Source: Zopfochytrium polystomum (Eukaryota > Chytridiomycota > Chytridiomycetes > Chytridiales > Chytridiaceae). From it: DNA of 64,000 nt. Shown here piece by piece: positions 42,081 to 55,800 of the stretch (its first letter is position 1; each line of letters begins with the position of its first letter). The stretch is taken from NCBI GenBank assembly GCA_025765615.1, contig JAIVFJ010000037.1:344043-408042 (forward strand). Direction: 5' to 3'. Under the pieces are notes generated by a model. That model searched no databases and was not told the origin of the DNA. It worked only from the letters and a program-made list of their open reading frames with translations. The position numbers and the translations under genes are program-made.

Positions 42081-43629
42081 ATGCACTCCCCCTTATCGCC
42101 GACGACCGATTCCCCACTATCGCCGTTGCCGTCGCCGTCGTCATTATCGTCGCCCCCCGCTGCCGGGCCCAAGAAGCGCTTTCCTCGCTACCACCGCCTA
42201 CTCGTGCGCTTCGCTCCGCAGCTGCTGCACCTCGGCTCTCCTTCCTCCTCCTCCACCTCCTCCTCCTCCTCTCCATCCTCTCTCTTTCCGTCGTCACCGT
42301 CTTCCTCCCTGGCAGCCCTCCTGCCAGCGGTCCTCTGCGTCCTAGCCCGCCCCCGGCTCGCTCTCCCGCTTGGTCTCCTTGTGCTTCTCTTGCCCGCGAT
42401 ACTGTTTCTCTCACGGCGCCCCGAACCAACGTGGGATGCCTCCCCCGTGTACTCCACCCTGCGTTTGGACCCCACACCGCTGGACTTCGCTGCCAAGGCC
42501 CACCGCGATCAGTGGCAGGCGTTCGTCCAAAACATTCCACCCTACGACCCCTCGACGGCAACCGCGCCGCGGGGTGTAGTCGTCACTGGGGCAGCATCCT
42601 CTATTCGGAACGTTGTCATGATCAAAATGGTGTTGCGGAAGCTGGGATGCGACCTCCCGGTCGCCTTTGCTGGGACGAAAAACGAAGTCGGCGACCGTTA
42701 CGCCAAGCTGTTACAGTTGAGTTTTCGAGCCCTCGTTTCTGAGGATTCAGGTTTTCCCTCCGCTTACGCAACAACAAACAACGCACAGGCACCACAACAT
42801 CACCCTCCTCGACTTGACCCCGTACATCTCTGCGCACAACCTGACGGCACACGAGCTCGCCCTTGGCGCGGCCAAGCCGTTCGCCTTGCTGGCGGCTCCC
42901 TTCCACGAAGTCCTCCTCCTGGACCCGGACGTCCTGCCTCTCGTCGACCCCGCCGCGCTCTTCGACTCGGCGGCCCTTGCCGCGCATGGCGCCCTCTTCT
43001 GGCCAGACTTTATGAAACGCGACCCCAACGGCGTCCTGTACTCCATCTTTGGCGTGCCCGAGTGGATCCAGACGCCGTCGCAGGAGATCGAGAGCGGCCA
43101 GGTCGTCGTCGACAAGCGCCGCGCGTGGCGCGCGCTGCAGCTCGCGGGACACCTCGCCTCGGAGGCGAAGTACTATTTTGACTTGTACTACGGCGACAAG
43201 GAGTCGTTCTACTGGGCGTTTGCCGCTACGGGCGAGTCGTTCTATATGAGCCCGCAGTACCTCGCCGTCGTCGGCACGTTCGCGTCGCGGACGAGGCCTT
43301 TTGGCGGCGCGGGTCCAGGCGAGGACGACGGCGACGCCCCGACGTACTGCGGCCTCAGCATGCTCCAGTACCACGTGGCTGAGCCCGGCGCGGCCGCCGT
43401 GCCCGCGTTCATGCACTATAACGGGCTAAAGTACGCGTACAACGATGCGGCGCTGGAGTGGGCGGACGTGGACCCGTTCGCGGTGGCAAAGACGTACGCG
43501 CCGCCGTCGGGCGCGCGGGTCGAGGACTTTGACCGGGTGTGGTACAAGTGGCGGGGTGAGGTCGGACGGCTGTCCCATTGCATCGACCTCGAAGAGCGCG
43601 ACGACCTTAAGCAGCACGTCTTTAGTTGA
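42081..43629 (+). CDS. Alpha-mannosyltransferase, GT71 (Mnn1-like), type II membrane protein
   Basis: Exons 42081-42715 and 42789-43629 join in phase 2 (intron GTTGAG...CAG) to give 491 aa. A Ser/Pro-rich cytosolic N-terminus is followed by a signal anchor near residues 95-112 (LALPLGLLVLLLPAILFL), as expected for a Golgi enzyme. GT71 features follow: RGVVVTGAASSIRNVVMIK, LGCDLPVAFAG, FALLAAPFHEVLLLDPDVL with a DxD-like DPD, GALFWPDF, ESGQVVVDK, YGDKESFYWAF and FMHYNGLKY. In yeasts, Mnn1-family enzymes add alpha-1,3-mannose to N- and O-glycans using GDP-mannose and manganese. The start was chosen as the first in-frame ATG giving a short N-tail. Substrate linkage is inferred from the family. 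Confidence 0.85.
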
Positions 43630-44580
43630 GTTGATGAGCTTGGATTCTCTCGCATTGTCCCGTTTGGTGTCACTGACTTTCATTTCCTTTTTTTCATTGC
43701 TTATCGCAGACTTTTCTGAACATCAGCCGAAGCTGGCCCAAACCTTTAAATGGGCATGGAAAGAAGCGCTTTGGCTCCCATCTGTATAGATAGAGCAAGT
43801 GGTTATTTTGGCGTCCGCAGAGTCGGCGGACTATTTATCGTGCAGGGACGCTGCATTTTGACTTTCTTACCATTTGGCAAATTACGGCAGTTGTGTTTTA
43901 TTGTTGACTTGATCTGAATAGACTAGAGGTTAATCGGCCAAAGCGCCGAGGCATTCAAAAGTGATCCATTGCACTCTGATTCTGCTTCAATGCAAACCGT
44001 GAGGTAAGCTGTCCAAACAGATGTGCTCGAAGCATTGAACCATTGAAATAGTCCTACCGACCTCCACTTGCTGCGATCGCCTCGCGGCCTACTCATTTCC
44101 GCTTCTTGCGCTTGAACGGGAATTGGTATTCGAAGCCATTGAAGGCAACGAGAGCACTATGCAAGCCGCAATCCAGCAGTAAGCAACCCAACCATATCCG
44201 AGAACAACCACAACCACCATCCAGCGGTAACCGACAACGACGACGACGAGCTGACCGCCGCCGCCACATCCTTCCGTCTGGGTGTCTCGCCCGCACTGCT
44301 GGATCGCGTACTAAGCAGCCGCTAACTTTTGCTTTGCGCCCATGCGGATTCAAAATAATAAAGAAAGCAACGACACATGTGTCAGTTAAAGGGCCCGTGG
44401 ATGGGACCTGACAGGCGGGAGTGGAGAGCCGATGTGCCTATCTGGTGAAAAGTTCTGCGGCGGCGCGGATAGGGGGAGAATGGGTTGGCTTGATGCTGGG
44501 TATGCCGTGGCACGGGTGGGGGACGGGAAAGGAAGGACGTTACGATCAGTGGCAATGGACTGAATTTCTGTGCAGTAACT

Positions 44581-44710
44581 CAATAATAGGGATCCTCAAT
44601 TTTGTCTCTCGCGTTGCTTGGTCCCCTGCAATTAGTAGAGACGAACCGGCAAGGACCGGCACTGGTCCTTTCTGGAAAATTCCGGTCAAAATTGGGCATC
44701 CCTATTATTT
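44581..44710. repeat. Short inverted-repeat element (MITE-like)
   Basis: The left arm AATAATAGGGATCCTCAATT (44582-44601) is matched at 44687-44710 by its near-complement (about 20 of 24 positions), with about 82 bp between the arms. A third partial copy of the arm (GGGGACCTCAATTTTG) follows at 44711. No clear target-site duplication is visible. It may be a MITE or an RNA hairpin. Confidence 0.45.
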
Positions 44711-45029
44711 GGGGACCTCAATTTTGAACTTCGCACAGCTCTGTCTGCTCACCCATCCGCTCCACCAACCGGCACCGCTATTAAAAAGTGTAGTATGCCC
44801 CTCCCAAAACAAATCTTCATAACGTTGCCGGTCGCCTGCGAGGGTGCTCCATCCGTGAAGAGGCGAAATTTGGCAGAAAGGCAAGTAGACAAAGAAATAA
44901 CCGAAACGTCTTCACACCCCCTTTTTGTCGAAAGGCATTTAGACTGACGTCGCTGTTTTGGGTGGTTTGAAAAACTTAATTGATGGGTTGGCGATATTAT
45001 AATCAGTTGCATATGAATGTTGCGCACGC

Positions 45030-45066
45030 AGAGAGAGAGAGAGTGTGTGTGTGGTGTGTGTGTGTG
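45030..45066. repeat. Compound (GA)n(GT)n microsatellite
   Basis: A short GA run followed by a GT run, in front of the pseudogene remnant. Confidence 0.9.
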
Positions 45067-45149
45067 ACTGAGCGAATTTTTGACATTTGGCAAAAATCTC
45101 CCCACTTATGGAGTCGCACGCTTGGCCACCCTCCCACACACGAAGCAAG

Positions 45150-45520
45150 CAGGATCACCGGTGACGACAGCCACAGCGATCCCGACTTTGTCACACTCCC
45201 CGCCCGCACGGTGCTCCGCTTCGACGGCAGGCCAGACCGAACAACCGTTGCGCGGGTCGTCAACCTCCGAGACTGGGCCTTTGGTCGGCCGGCGGCGTTC
45301 GCAACCGCGAGTGGATGGGCGTGACGAACTACACGATCGAGTACGTCGACGGCGACGAACCGCCGCCGCACCCGCCGTTCCTCGGCGCCGAAGTGCTGGC
45401 GCCGGGCGTCCGGGGCGTGTTCTCGCTGGCGTGGACGGGCAAATTTATCCCCTGCCTGTAGCTAACGGACAAGGTCATCGCCGGCGAGGAGCAGGCGGGA
45501 TTTGCCATGATTCCGTGAGA
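45150..45520 (+). pseudogene. Remnant of a coding sequence, family unknown
   Basis: Frame 1 reads ITGDDSHSDPDFVTLPAR, TVLRFDGRPDRTTVARVV, NLRDWAFGRPAAFA. It then shifts near 45300 to EWMGVTNYTIEYVDGDEP, LGAEVLAPGVRGVFSLAW, TGKFIPCL, which is followed by a TAG at 45461 and then an open LTDKVIAGEEQAGFAMIP ending in TGA at 45519. A frameshift and an in-frame stop in otherwise gene-like GC-rich sequence point to a pseudogene. I do not recognise the family. Confidence 0.45.
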
Positions 45521-46863
<1,343 letters not shown>

Positions 46864-49800
46864 ATGGCACTGCTGCCGCCGCCGCCGCCGTCGACGCCGC
46901 GGACTCCGCGGTCGCCGTCGTCCCCCCCCCATCGCCGGAGGCGCCTGCACGACGATAAAGACTCTGCTGACCGCTCCCCGTTCACTCATACCGCCACCAC
47001 CACCAGCACCACCCCGCGGATCGCCCGTCGTGCCGCAGCGGCGCACGTCGCGACCGCCTCCGCCTTGGCGGCTTCTCTCCTTGTCTCGGCCTTGGCCCAC
47101 GCCGCCACCGCCGCCGCCGCCGCAGCACCTGCAAACGCTGGATCCTCCTCCTCCTCCTCCTCTTCGATTCCTTGGCGCGACCACTCTGCGCTCGTCGCTG
47201 CTTCGTGCGGCGTCATGGCCGTGCGGGGCCGGACAGATGCGTCGTTCAAGTCGGGTCCCTTCTACACTCCCCTCGATAGTAAGCACGCTCAGCCACCGAC
47301 GGGAGGGGATCTCTTTTGACTGACACATCCCTTGACACCCCCCCGCAACCCCTTTTGTCCGCTCCCGCCCAGCCTGGGACTCCAAGTCATTTGCATCCGG
47401 CACGCTCTCATCCACGGACTCTTGGGTCATATCCAGCACCGATCTGACGGTTTCCAAATTGGATTTGGGCGGCGGAGCCTCAGATCTGCTCTTTGGCTTC
47501 AGCTGCACGTCTTCGGGCGACACGACCTACTGCTCTGGCGGATTCTCCGACGGGTTATCTGCCGATTCGAATTCAGTTCACGTCTTCAACACTGCAAACT
47601 CGTCAAGTATTAACACGGTCCCGTACTATGGCTGGACAATACCGCCGTCCTGGACTGGTTTCCACGCGGGTCGGGGGCTGCACGCGTCGATCATTTCGAA
47701 CAGCAAGCTGTATCTTCTGGGTAAGTCAACATCATCTATTAAGCGCTTTGCGATGTGTGTAGAAAGTATGTTTGAACTGGACTCGCAGGTGGGCAGGGTT
47801 GCCTGTACTGCAAAGAAATGTGGAGTCCAACCGAGACTGGAGTATTCGATGTCGCTGCAAACACTTTCAGTTTCGTCGCGGTCGACTCGACACTCGGCGG
47901 GTTCTCTGGATCGTGCGGTGTCAGTCTACCATCCGGATCTGGCCTTCTTTTTGGAGGATCCGATTCGAGCGGGTCGGCTCTGTCGGACTTTGTGTGGTCC
48001 TTCGATCCTACCTCACTTAAGCTGACGGCCGCAACGACGACTGGCGCTGGACCCTCACCTCGGTGGGGCGTATCCTGTGCTGCCTCTGCTGACGGCAAGA
48101 AGGTGTATGTCCACGGTGGATGCGATCCTTCCGGAAAGGCTCCCTCGGACGGTGCGATTTATATTTTGGACACTGCGAAAATGTCGTGGACCTCGATTCC
48201 AGACCCAAAGGTATGGAACCCTCCCCCTTTTTTTCTTCTTCGGACCATCAGAACGGGGCACTTACTTTTATCCGATTAGACTGCTGGTGCGCCAGGCCCA
48301 CGCTGCTTTGGTGCCGGTGCAGTGTACAAGGATTATTTTGTTACACTGGGAGGGCAAGTTCCGCCGTCAGCGACCGTTAAACGACGCTCTGTGGGCAGCC
48401 AAGGTTTCTGGGACAGGATGAGGGTGCCGGCGAAAGTGGCTGTTACTCAGAACGAGTTCCACCCCGACCGCCTCATGTCGAACGCTGACAGTGCTGGCTC
48501 TGGAACCGATGGCTTTTACGTCTTCAGCTCCTCCCAATCCTCGTGGACGGCGTCCGGCGATGTCCAATCACTGGACGTTGCTCTCCCTGCTACTTCATCT
48601 GGGTCCTCGTCGAGCTCAAGCGCAACTGCAACCTCACCATCTGCATCCTCTTCAACCACTGGCACGCAGACGTCGACGCAACCCTCTGCCTCGAGCAGCG
48701 GGGACAGCGGGGATGGCGGTGGAGGCCTCTCGACTGGCATGAAAGTTTTGATCGCATTTGGATGTTTACTCGGAGTTGCAATTCTCGGTTTGCTCATTGG
48801 CATCGCGGTCATCCGAACGCATAAAAATCCTCCTTCCAAGAAGGGTTCCTGGGGAAGCCGTGCCTCTGGCGCGAACGGCTTCCAACCTTTGGGTCACGAC
48901 AACCACTACCACCATGAAGTACCAGTTGAGACCGCCGCTGCTTCACAAGAAATGCAATCATCTCCGTCCGGGCCGTTCCTTGTTCCATCGGCCGAGCCTC
49001 GCCTGAACCGCCAGATTTCGACTGCCTCCAATCGATCGAGCAAGCTCTTTGGTGACCGCCGAAGCTTGACCATAAGGGGCACCAACTCGTTTTCCTTCAC
49101 TCGGTCCCTCAAGGAGGAAGAAGAGTACGCCGCGGGAGCGATCGGTCCGAGCCAAACGATTCGCACGGAGCCATCGGAGACATCGGATCTATCCAACATT
49201 TTCAAGGTCGGTGGCCCTTCGCCATCCGGCGGACAGCCCTCGCTCTCGCCCTCCCCAATCCCAGCCGTAACCGTCGCCTCCACCGCGGTCGTGGCCGCCG
49301 CGAAAACGGCCCTCCTCGCCGAACCGACCCCAACGCTCCCGCGCCACGCGTCCGGGCGGGCCCGCCAAGTCAACGGCCTCCGCCTGCTCGACCCCGAGCG
49401 GAACGTGCCGATCCCGCTCCTCGCGCCCATCGACGAAATCGTCGAGGACGACGCCGGCTCCACCGTCGCCGTCGGCACCGCCTCGGAAATGACGATGCAG
49501 GTTGAAAAACTCATCTTTGACGAGCTCGGCGACCTCAGCCTCTGCCCGCTCGACCTGCCTGTCGCGGGCGAAATGGGCCTCGAGCTCACCTCCATGCCAC
49601 TCCGCACGAGCTCCATGGCCGCCGCGGAGGGCGGGATTGGAGGCGTCGTGCAGATCCCGGAGGAGCTTGTCGCGAACGTGAGATTCCAGTGTATGTACAA
49701 GCACGGCGCCAGGTCGTCGGACGAGCTGGAGCTGCGGTATGGCGATACGGTTGTTGTAAGGTGAGAGAGAGAGTTGTTTCTTCGGCGTGGGGGTGGGGGG

Positions 49801-50106
49801 GAAGTGTTGTCGTAATAAGCAGTGTTGGCGGCTGCTGTTCCCTCTGGTTCTTCTTTCGCTGGGGTGAAGGGAGGGTGTCGAAGGCGGCAAACGAGCCTTT
49901 CCACCCGTCGCATCCTCGCGAACCGACTAACTTATCCGCTCTGTATTTCGGACAGAAAATTCTACAAGGACGCGTGGGCGGAGGGCATCAACTACTCGAC
50001 GGGCAAGGTCGGCGTGTTCCCGCTGTTTGTGGTCGAAGAGGCGGACTCGCTGACACCGTTCACGTCGGAGGAGTCCTCTGCAAAGGACAAGGAGCCGTCG
50101 CCGTGA
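46864..50106 (+). CDS. Membrane protein with extracellular kelch repeats, TM segment and C-terminal SH3 domain
   Basis: Five exons (46864-47278, 47373-47720, 47789-48210, 48280-49760 and 49956-50106) join in phase to give 938 aa. A Pro/Arg-rich N-tail precedes a hydrophobic stretch (ALAASLLVSALAHAAT) that can act as signal. Kelch blades follow, each with the Gly-Gly doublet: YCSGGFSD, LYLLGGQG, LLFGGSDS, YVHGGCDP, FVTLGGQVP. A Ser/Thr-rich stalk leads to a TM helix (LIAFGCLLGVAILGLLIGIAVI) near residue 560. The roughly 350-residue cytosolic tail ends in an SH3 domain (MYKHGARSSDELELRYGD | KDAWAEGINYSTGKVGVFP) split by the last intron. The layout suggests a surface sensor or adhesion protein with its beta-propeller outside and an SH3 adaptor inside. 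Ligand and pathway are unknown. Confidence 0.85.
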
Positions 50107-51642
50107 GACGCCCCCACAAGGTGTGGAGGGCGCGTCTGAGCGCGTTTCCGCCCCGCTACCCGTCCAATTCTATTCTTTCTTCACTTTTTTTTTTTTTTTT
50201 TTTTGCTTCTCCGCTGTCTTAATCGTGCATCAAGACCCCAAACCAAACCCCAGGGTGTGTCGGTGTGCGTTACAATATTGGCGTCCTCTGCTCTTTTTTT
50301 TCTTTTCTTCGTTGTTCTTTTTCTACCATCTTGTCCGAAGGATTCGACTCGAATACATCAAACTGGACATGCACAGAAGATAGCGATTCAGTCACAGGAT
50401 GCCCGTATTGTTTTGTTTACTAATCGGGGGATTCCAATTTTTTCCAGGCCAATTAGTGTGACAAGTCACCTCACCAACGGACTTACCGTGTGAACTGCTC
50501 TGGTGGAATCGGTCGGATTGCAAAAAGCTCAACGTCACTGTATTCTTCTCAATGAGGAGAAGATGGTAACGTTCTCCATTTGTCGGGGGATGCACTTATG
50601 GCGGAGTAGTTCGTTTGTGAGTGCTACTAATTGCGCGCTTGTAAATTCTTGTTGTCCGCCACTGTATTTTTATTTTTTGATAAACGAGAAAAGAAAGTCC
50701 CCTAAAAAAAACAGAGCTCTGCTTTTCTTCACATGAACTCAAAAAAAAAAGGAAAACCATGCATCAAACCGAGTTTACTTCGTCTGCCGCTTTGGGCGTG
50801 CCTCGTAGGCATGACCTTGCTGTCCGCACTGGAAACAGTTTCGCTCTCTCAAGTCTTTTGCTCTCTTGAAGGGTTACGGGGGTTGGGCTGCGGGTGGGAC
50901 TGTCGGTGGGTCTGCGAGATTTTCGAACGTGCTCAGTAGCAAAGTTACGGCATTGTCCTTCTCCTAAATGGTGGTGTTGAGATTCTGCCAGTCTACAGCG
51001 ACGTGTGTGCGGTGTAGTCGGTGCAATAAGCCTTTCGGGCGTCCTCCGCCTTCGACACGGCTTGCCGCAGGGCTGCGATCCACAGTACCAGATCTGTGAG
51101 AAGAGCCTTCGAAATAGCGTGCGTCGTTGGTGTCGCCGTTGCTGTCGTCGTATTTACACCTGCTGCTGTGGCTGTGGCCGCGGCCGCCGCTATCGTTTTG
51201 GTAAAGCTATGGTAGTTTGCAAAAGGAGAAAAAGAAGGAGATCCAGCAGCGGTTTCGTCTGCGCGGTTGAATCGTTTCATCGAGTCTTTTACCCAGCAGC
51301 TTTCCAAGGCTCCGGAAATTGGGGGTAGCTCAACTCGGATCTCCCGCAGGATCTCTGGGAAGCATCGGGCTCCCCCAGCATTGTTGTTGTTGGTTCGTTC
51401 TTTATTCAGAATCATCTCGGTTGGGGAAGAAAGAAAACCATTGATCATACGTGTATTCAAATAATAAAAACACACACAAAGAAGGAGACCAAATGCCCCA
51501 ACGTTGATGCGGATGGGCGAGGGGGTGCTCCACTATTAAATTGCAATAAGGAAAACAGTTTACCCGCTTTTCGCCAGTTCTTTTTTTTTAATTTTTTTTT
51601 TTAATTGGTATTGATGTGTTTCAAACAAAACAAAGAGCAATC
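50107..51642. other. Intergenic region, no secure gene
   Basis: It contains T runs near 50189-50206 and AT-rich tracts near 51580. A 160-codon minus-strand frame (50993-51475) with AAAAATATAA-type low complexity begins at GTG and has no domain. It may be a small gene but is not supported further. Confidence 0.4.
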
Positions 51643-52431
51643 TCACTTCTTCTTCGACTTTTCAAACGCCTTCCTCGCCGCCTTGCTGTTCCCGTTCTGC
51701 TTGTCCCACTTCTTCATCGCCTCCTTGCTCTTCTTCTCCGCCTCCTCCTGCTGCTTCCTTTGCCTCTTCTCCTCCTCCTGCTCCCGCTTCTTTTGCTTCT
51801 TCTGCTCCTCCCGCGCCTCCTTCTCGCGGTTCTTCAGCTCCGTGGCCCGCTTCTTCTCCTCCTTGGCTTTGTCTTTCGCCTCTTTCTTGGCCCTTTCCGC
51901 GTTCTCCTTGGCGTTCGCCTTGCGCTCGGCTTCGGCTGCTTTGGCGCGCGCTTTGGTGGCTTCTCTGTTTGGGGGGGGGGTGGGGGGGGGGGGGGGGGGG
52001 GGGGGGGGTGGGGGGCGTCCGGTTAGGGGGGGCCGAGGGTGTGACATCGTTTGGAGTTCGTGTGGCAAGTATGCGAGCGTGCGGGTGGAAGGTGGGGTAG
52101 GGAAGGGTGAAGGCGAAGAGATAAAGAAAGTCTGGGGTCGTGCAACCGGGAAGGGGGGAGGGGAAAAGCGGGCTAGGCGACACTCACTCCGCTGTCATGG
52201 GCTTCGTCGCCGAGGACGTCATAAATCCGAAGAGACTAGGTTGGGTTGTGGGGGAAGGAGGAAGGGTGGGTTAGTTGTGCGCGACCAACGAAAACAATGT
52301 GCAAAGAAGGGGCTCCGCACTCACCCAGGCGTCGGGGCAGCGTCGACGCCGTTGTCGCTCGGCGAGGAGACGAGCAGGGCGAGGAAGAGGGCGGCGGCGA
52401 AGAGCACGAGGGCGCGCCAGGACACGTTCAT
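51643..52431 (-). CDS. Small signal-anchored protein with a highly charged helix
   Basis: Three exons (52431-52325, 52235-52188 and 51964-51643) join in phase 2 at both junctions to give 158 aa. The N-terminus is a signal peptide or anchor (WRALVLFAAALFLALLVSS). The middle exon adds a short LFGFMTSSATKPMTA. The rest is an uninterrupted Lys/Glu/Ala/Arg helix (ATKARAKAAEAERKANAK ... EKKSKEAMKKWDKQNG) ending in FEKSKKK, typical of a single alpha-helix or coiled coil. If cleaved it is secreted; the absence of Cys and the KKK end also fit an ER-anchored protein. No family is recognised. The second intron carries a 45-bp poly-G run just inside the acceptor. Confidence 0.65.
51971..52015. repeat. 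Poly-G tract in an intron
   Basis: An almost pure G run with three interrupting T residues, on the plus strand. It lies in the second intron of the signal-anchored protein gene, close to its acceptor. It is a potential G-quadruplex on the non-template strand. Confidence 0.9.
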
Positions 52432-52856
52432 TGCCTTTTTGGTGGGGGTGTGGATGTTCTGCGGTTTGTGTGTGAGTGTGTGTGCTGGGATGCACGACGC
52501 GTTCGGGCGGAGGGAGGAGGCTGCCTGGCGGTGGTGGTCGTGGTGGTGGTGGTGTGAGAGCTGTTGTTGGAGAAGCGAGTGTCGCAAGTCGGTTGTCTGG
52601 AGCAATGCGCATTTTTATACAGCCACGACAGCCAAGCAGGCTGGGTGGCTTCCTGCTGAGACACGAGAAGTGCTCCACCCAAACCACCCTCCTCCACCTG
52701 AAGAGTGTGTCTCTCTCTCGGATTCATCCACTCGCCGCCCTGTTCCATCGAGAGTTCAGCCGTCCTTGGCTTTGCCCCACAGAGAGCCGAAGAGGGGGCG
52801 TCAGAATTAGCCCACTGCCGTTGGTTTATTTCGCTTCGTCGCTGACCCTCCCCTCA

Positions 52857-55800
52857 TCACTCCCCAAGCAGCGCACGAAACTCCTGCGTCTTGGCCGTCT
52901 CCTCGGCCTCGGGCAGCGCGCACCGTCTCCACACCAGCTTGTCAGGGCAGCCGAGCAGGTTGCACAGCGCTTTCCTGTTGTGGAACCGGGGGGGAGGAGT
53001 TAATGGTTGCGTGTGTGCAGGGCGTTTGCCGTTGGGCAAGCTTCACCAAAAAGACACCCACCTCGCAAACTGCATGTTCCACCGTGCGCCATCCCAGCCC
53101 GCGTTCCCGTCAGCCGCCTGCGGCGTCACAACCACCACCCGCACGCCCCCGTCCGCCGTCGGCAGCTCCATCCGCACGTACGGCACCGCCGGGTCCGACG
53201 GAAGCCCCAAAAGCGGATCATCCAAGGTCGCCGCCCCCGTCGCCGCTGCGTCGAGCTCGTGCATCGTTTGCCCCTCCTCTTCCGCGAGCGCGCGCACCGC
53301 GTTGTACAGGGGATCGCCGGCGAGGTCGGCGGGAATTGGGACGATCTGGGGGAGTTTTTGCCAAGGGTTTGTGGACAGAGTCAAGTACCAACCATTAGCG
53401 AGAAGGAACAGAAAAAAAAAAAAAAAAAAATAGACGCCCAAGAAAAAATCAAAAATACCTGCACATGCCCATGCATAACCCCCGCCGCGCCGCCGTCCTC
53501 GCCCTCCCCGCCCGCGCACACCTCAAACGCGACCGGCACGCACCCCTTCTCTCCAAACGCCTTCCCCACCCTCCCCGCCGTCGCCGCCATCTCCGCAAGC
53601 GTCGCGGCGTCCAGCTGCCGACGCGACGCCACGTGCGCCAGCGGCACCAGAATCACGTGCCCGCCCCACTCGCTGATGCCGCCCTTGGCCAGCGCCAGGT
53701 ACGCCTCTTCGCCGATCGAGATCAGGAGGTGCTTTTCGAGCGTCGGCGTCGAGAGGCAGAACCAGCAGCCTCGCGCTGGTGGTGGTGGAGGGGAGGGGAG
53801 GAGGGGAAGAGAGCGGGTTTCCAGTATTTAGGGACAGAATAACCAACAATCCGATTCACAACGCCCCCCTCCTCCCACCCTACCTTCGCGGTCCGCGAAC
53901 CGCCGACCCGGTGCCGCCCCGCTGCCGCCACCGCGGTTCGCGGCCGCGGACGGGCACTCGCGGATATAGTGTCCAGGAACGTTGCACGCCCGGCAGACGT
54001 ACCCCCTCCGGTGGGGTCGCGTTGCTGCGGTGCTGCTGCTGCGTCTGCTGCTGCCCCGCCGCGGCGTCCGGCCGTGCCCCGCCACCCGTCTTTTGCGGGC
54101 ACTCTTGGATCCAGTGGCCCGGCTGCTGGCAGATCCGGCAGGTGTAGTGGGCGGGGGGCGGATTCGCGCCTGAGGTTTTGGCGAAAGGAGCGGTGCCCAA
54201 ATGCGCCGGGCGAGGACACGAGCAGCGTTAGCTGGAGTGTCCAAAAGCGGGAAAGAGGGAGAGTGCGACACCCTTTTTATGGAAAAAAAGGTTCGTACCT
54301 TTTTGACGCTTGGCTCTTGGGTTGGTGACGGTCTGCCAGAAAAAGTTTCCATCGTTCGACTGATGTGGGGGCAAAGCGGAAAGCGACAACAAAGCAACCG
54401 AATCAGTCCACACACACACACACACACACACACAAAGACGCACACACACCTCGTCGGCCCCCGCGCTTTGTTCCTTGCGGCGCAGTCAGCGGTGACGTGG
54501 TTGCGTTCGGTGGCAGCTGCATCAGAGACGCCTTGTCGGCGACGGCCGCAGGGACGAGGTTGAACGCGTAAAACCACTAGATCGCGTCAAACGATGTGGA
54601 GGAGTTAGAACCCAGACAGGAAACATGGAGGGGTTCAAACAAAAATGGGTCCAACTACTCACCCGGTCTTTCTTTGCGCCATTAAACGCCCCCAACCCAA
54701 TAAACCTGCTGACTCCTGGCGCGCCAACGCCCGCCTGGTCCACATGCGTGAACGGCTCCCTCTCAAAAAACATCGCCTCCCCACCGCCGCCGCCTCCTCC
54801 GCCGTCCGCCCTCGTCACCGCCGCAAAGTGGTACCGCGGCCGCAACCGCGCGACCGCCTCCGCCACCGGCGGCACCCCGACCCACCCCGCGCCGCGCCGC
54901 GCCGCCCCCGCCGCCTTCTCCCACGCCGCGGACCCGCGCGTCACGCCGAGCGCCCACTCGGTCGTGACCAGGACGTCGACGGAGCTCGGGGCGCTGTCGG
55001 GCGGCGACGCGTTGGCGCAGAGCGCGGTGACGGCGGCGGAGGTTAGGCGCGCGGAGGAAGTCCGCGTGGGGCCGCCGTCGCCGGACGCCGATGCCGCCGT
55101 CGTGCGGTCGAAGACGCCGCTGAGGTATGCGATCTTGACACCGTCGAGCGTCGTGTAGAGGCCCTCGTCGCCTTCATTTTCGCGGGTTAGCTTTGCGTGG
55201 AAAGGGGGGGGGTAGCACTGTGCTGGGAGGGGATTGAGTGAAATCGGGGGGGCCGTACCGAGGAAGTACAGGTTTTCGCAGACTTCGCCGCCGTTCCTTG
55301 TCGCGGCGGCTTTGACCGGTTCGGGCAGCGCGTGCTGTCCGGCGATAAAGTATGTAGAAACGGGAACTGGCGGCGCATTAAATAGAGTTCGCGCTCGTTT
55401 CCACTTGCAAGCCGAGTCGGGCACCACTAAACGTAAGGAGGAGCTGCTTCCTCCCTTGATCATGCCGACGCAGCCTCCCGGCCCCTCACCTTTGACCTTG
55501 CCCGACAGCAGCGCCTGCAGTTCCTCGTCCTCTGCCGAGACGCCGGCGGGCCACAAGTCGCCGACGCAGAGCACCATCGCGAACGGTCCGTGTTTTCGAG
55601 TGGATCGCGCCGATTTTGGCGAACGCGGCCGACAGCGAGCCGCCCGCGAGCGAGCCGACGACGAGGCTGGGTTTGTGTGTTTGGTGGAGGACACGCGGGG
55701 GGTTAGTTGAGGGTCAGGCGTTTTTTCGATTGTGAAGCACGGCTGGCTGGAGCGCGGGGATCGGGGTTTGGCAATGCAGGCGATCGCCAAAGCGGGGCGG

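Larger units (their letters stand above)
43630..45150. other. Intergenic region with a MITE-like inverted repeat
   Basis: No gene is seen. It holds the inverted repeat at 44581-44710 and a segment (43771-43840) resembling 46354-46430. Confidence 0.45.

Noticed and set aside
50993..51475. A 160-codon minus-strand frame as a gene
   Set aside because: Opens at GTG, is half low complexity and has no domain or splice support, so it is mentioned only in the intergenic entry.
54522..55790. Start of CWF19L1 at the GTG-opened frame near 55790
   Set aside because: The frame reads through two introns and the N-terminal intron. The 17-nt exon at 55914-55898 gives the family N-terminus.
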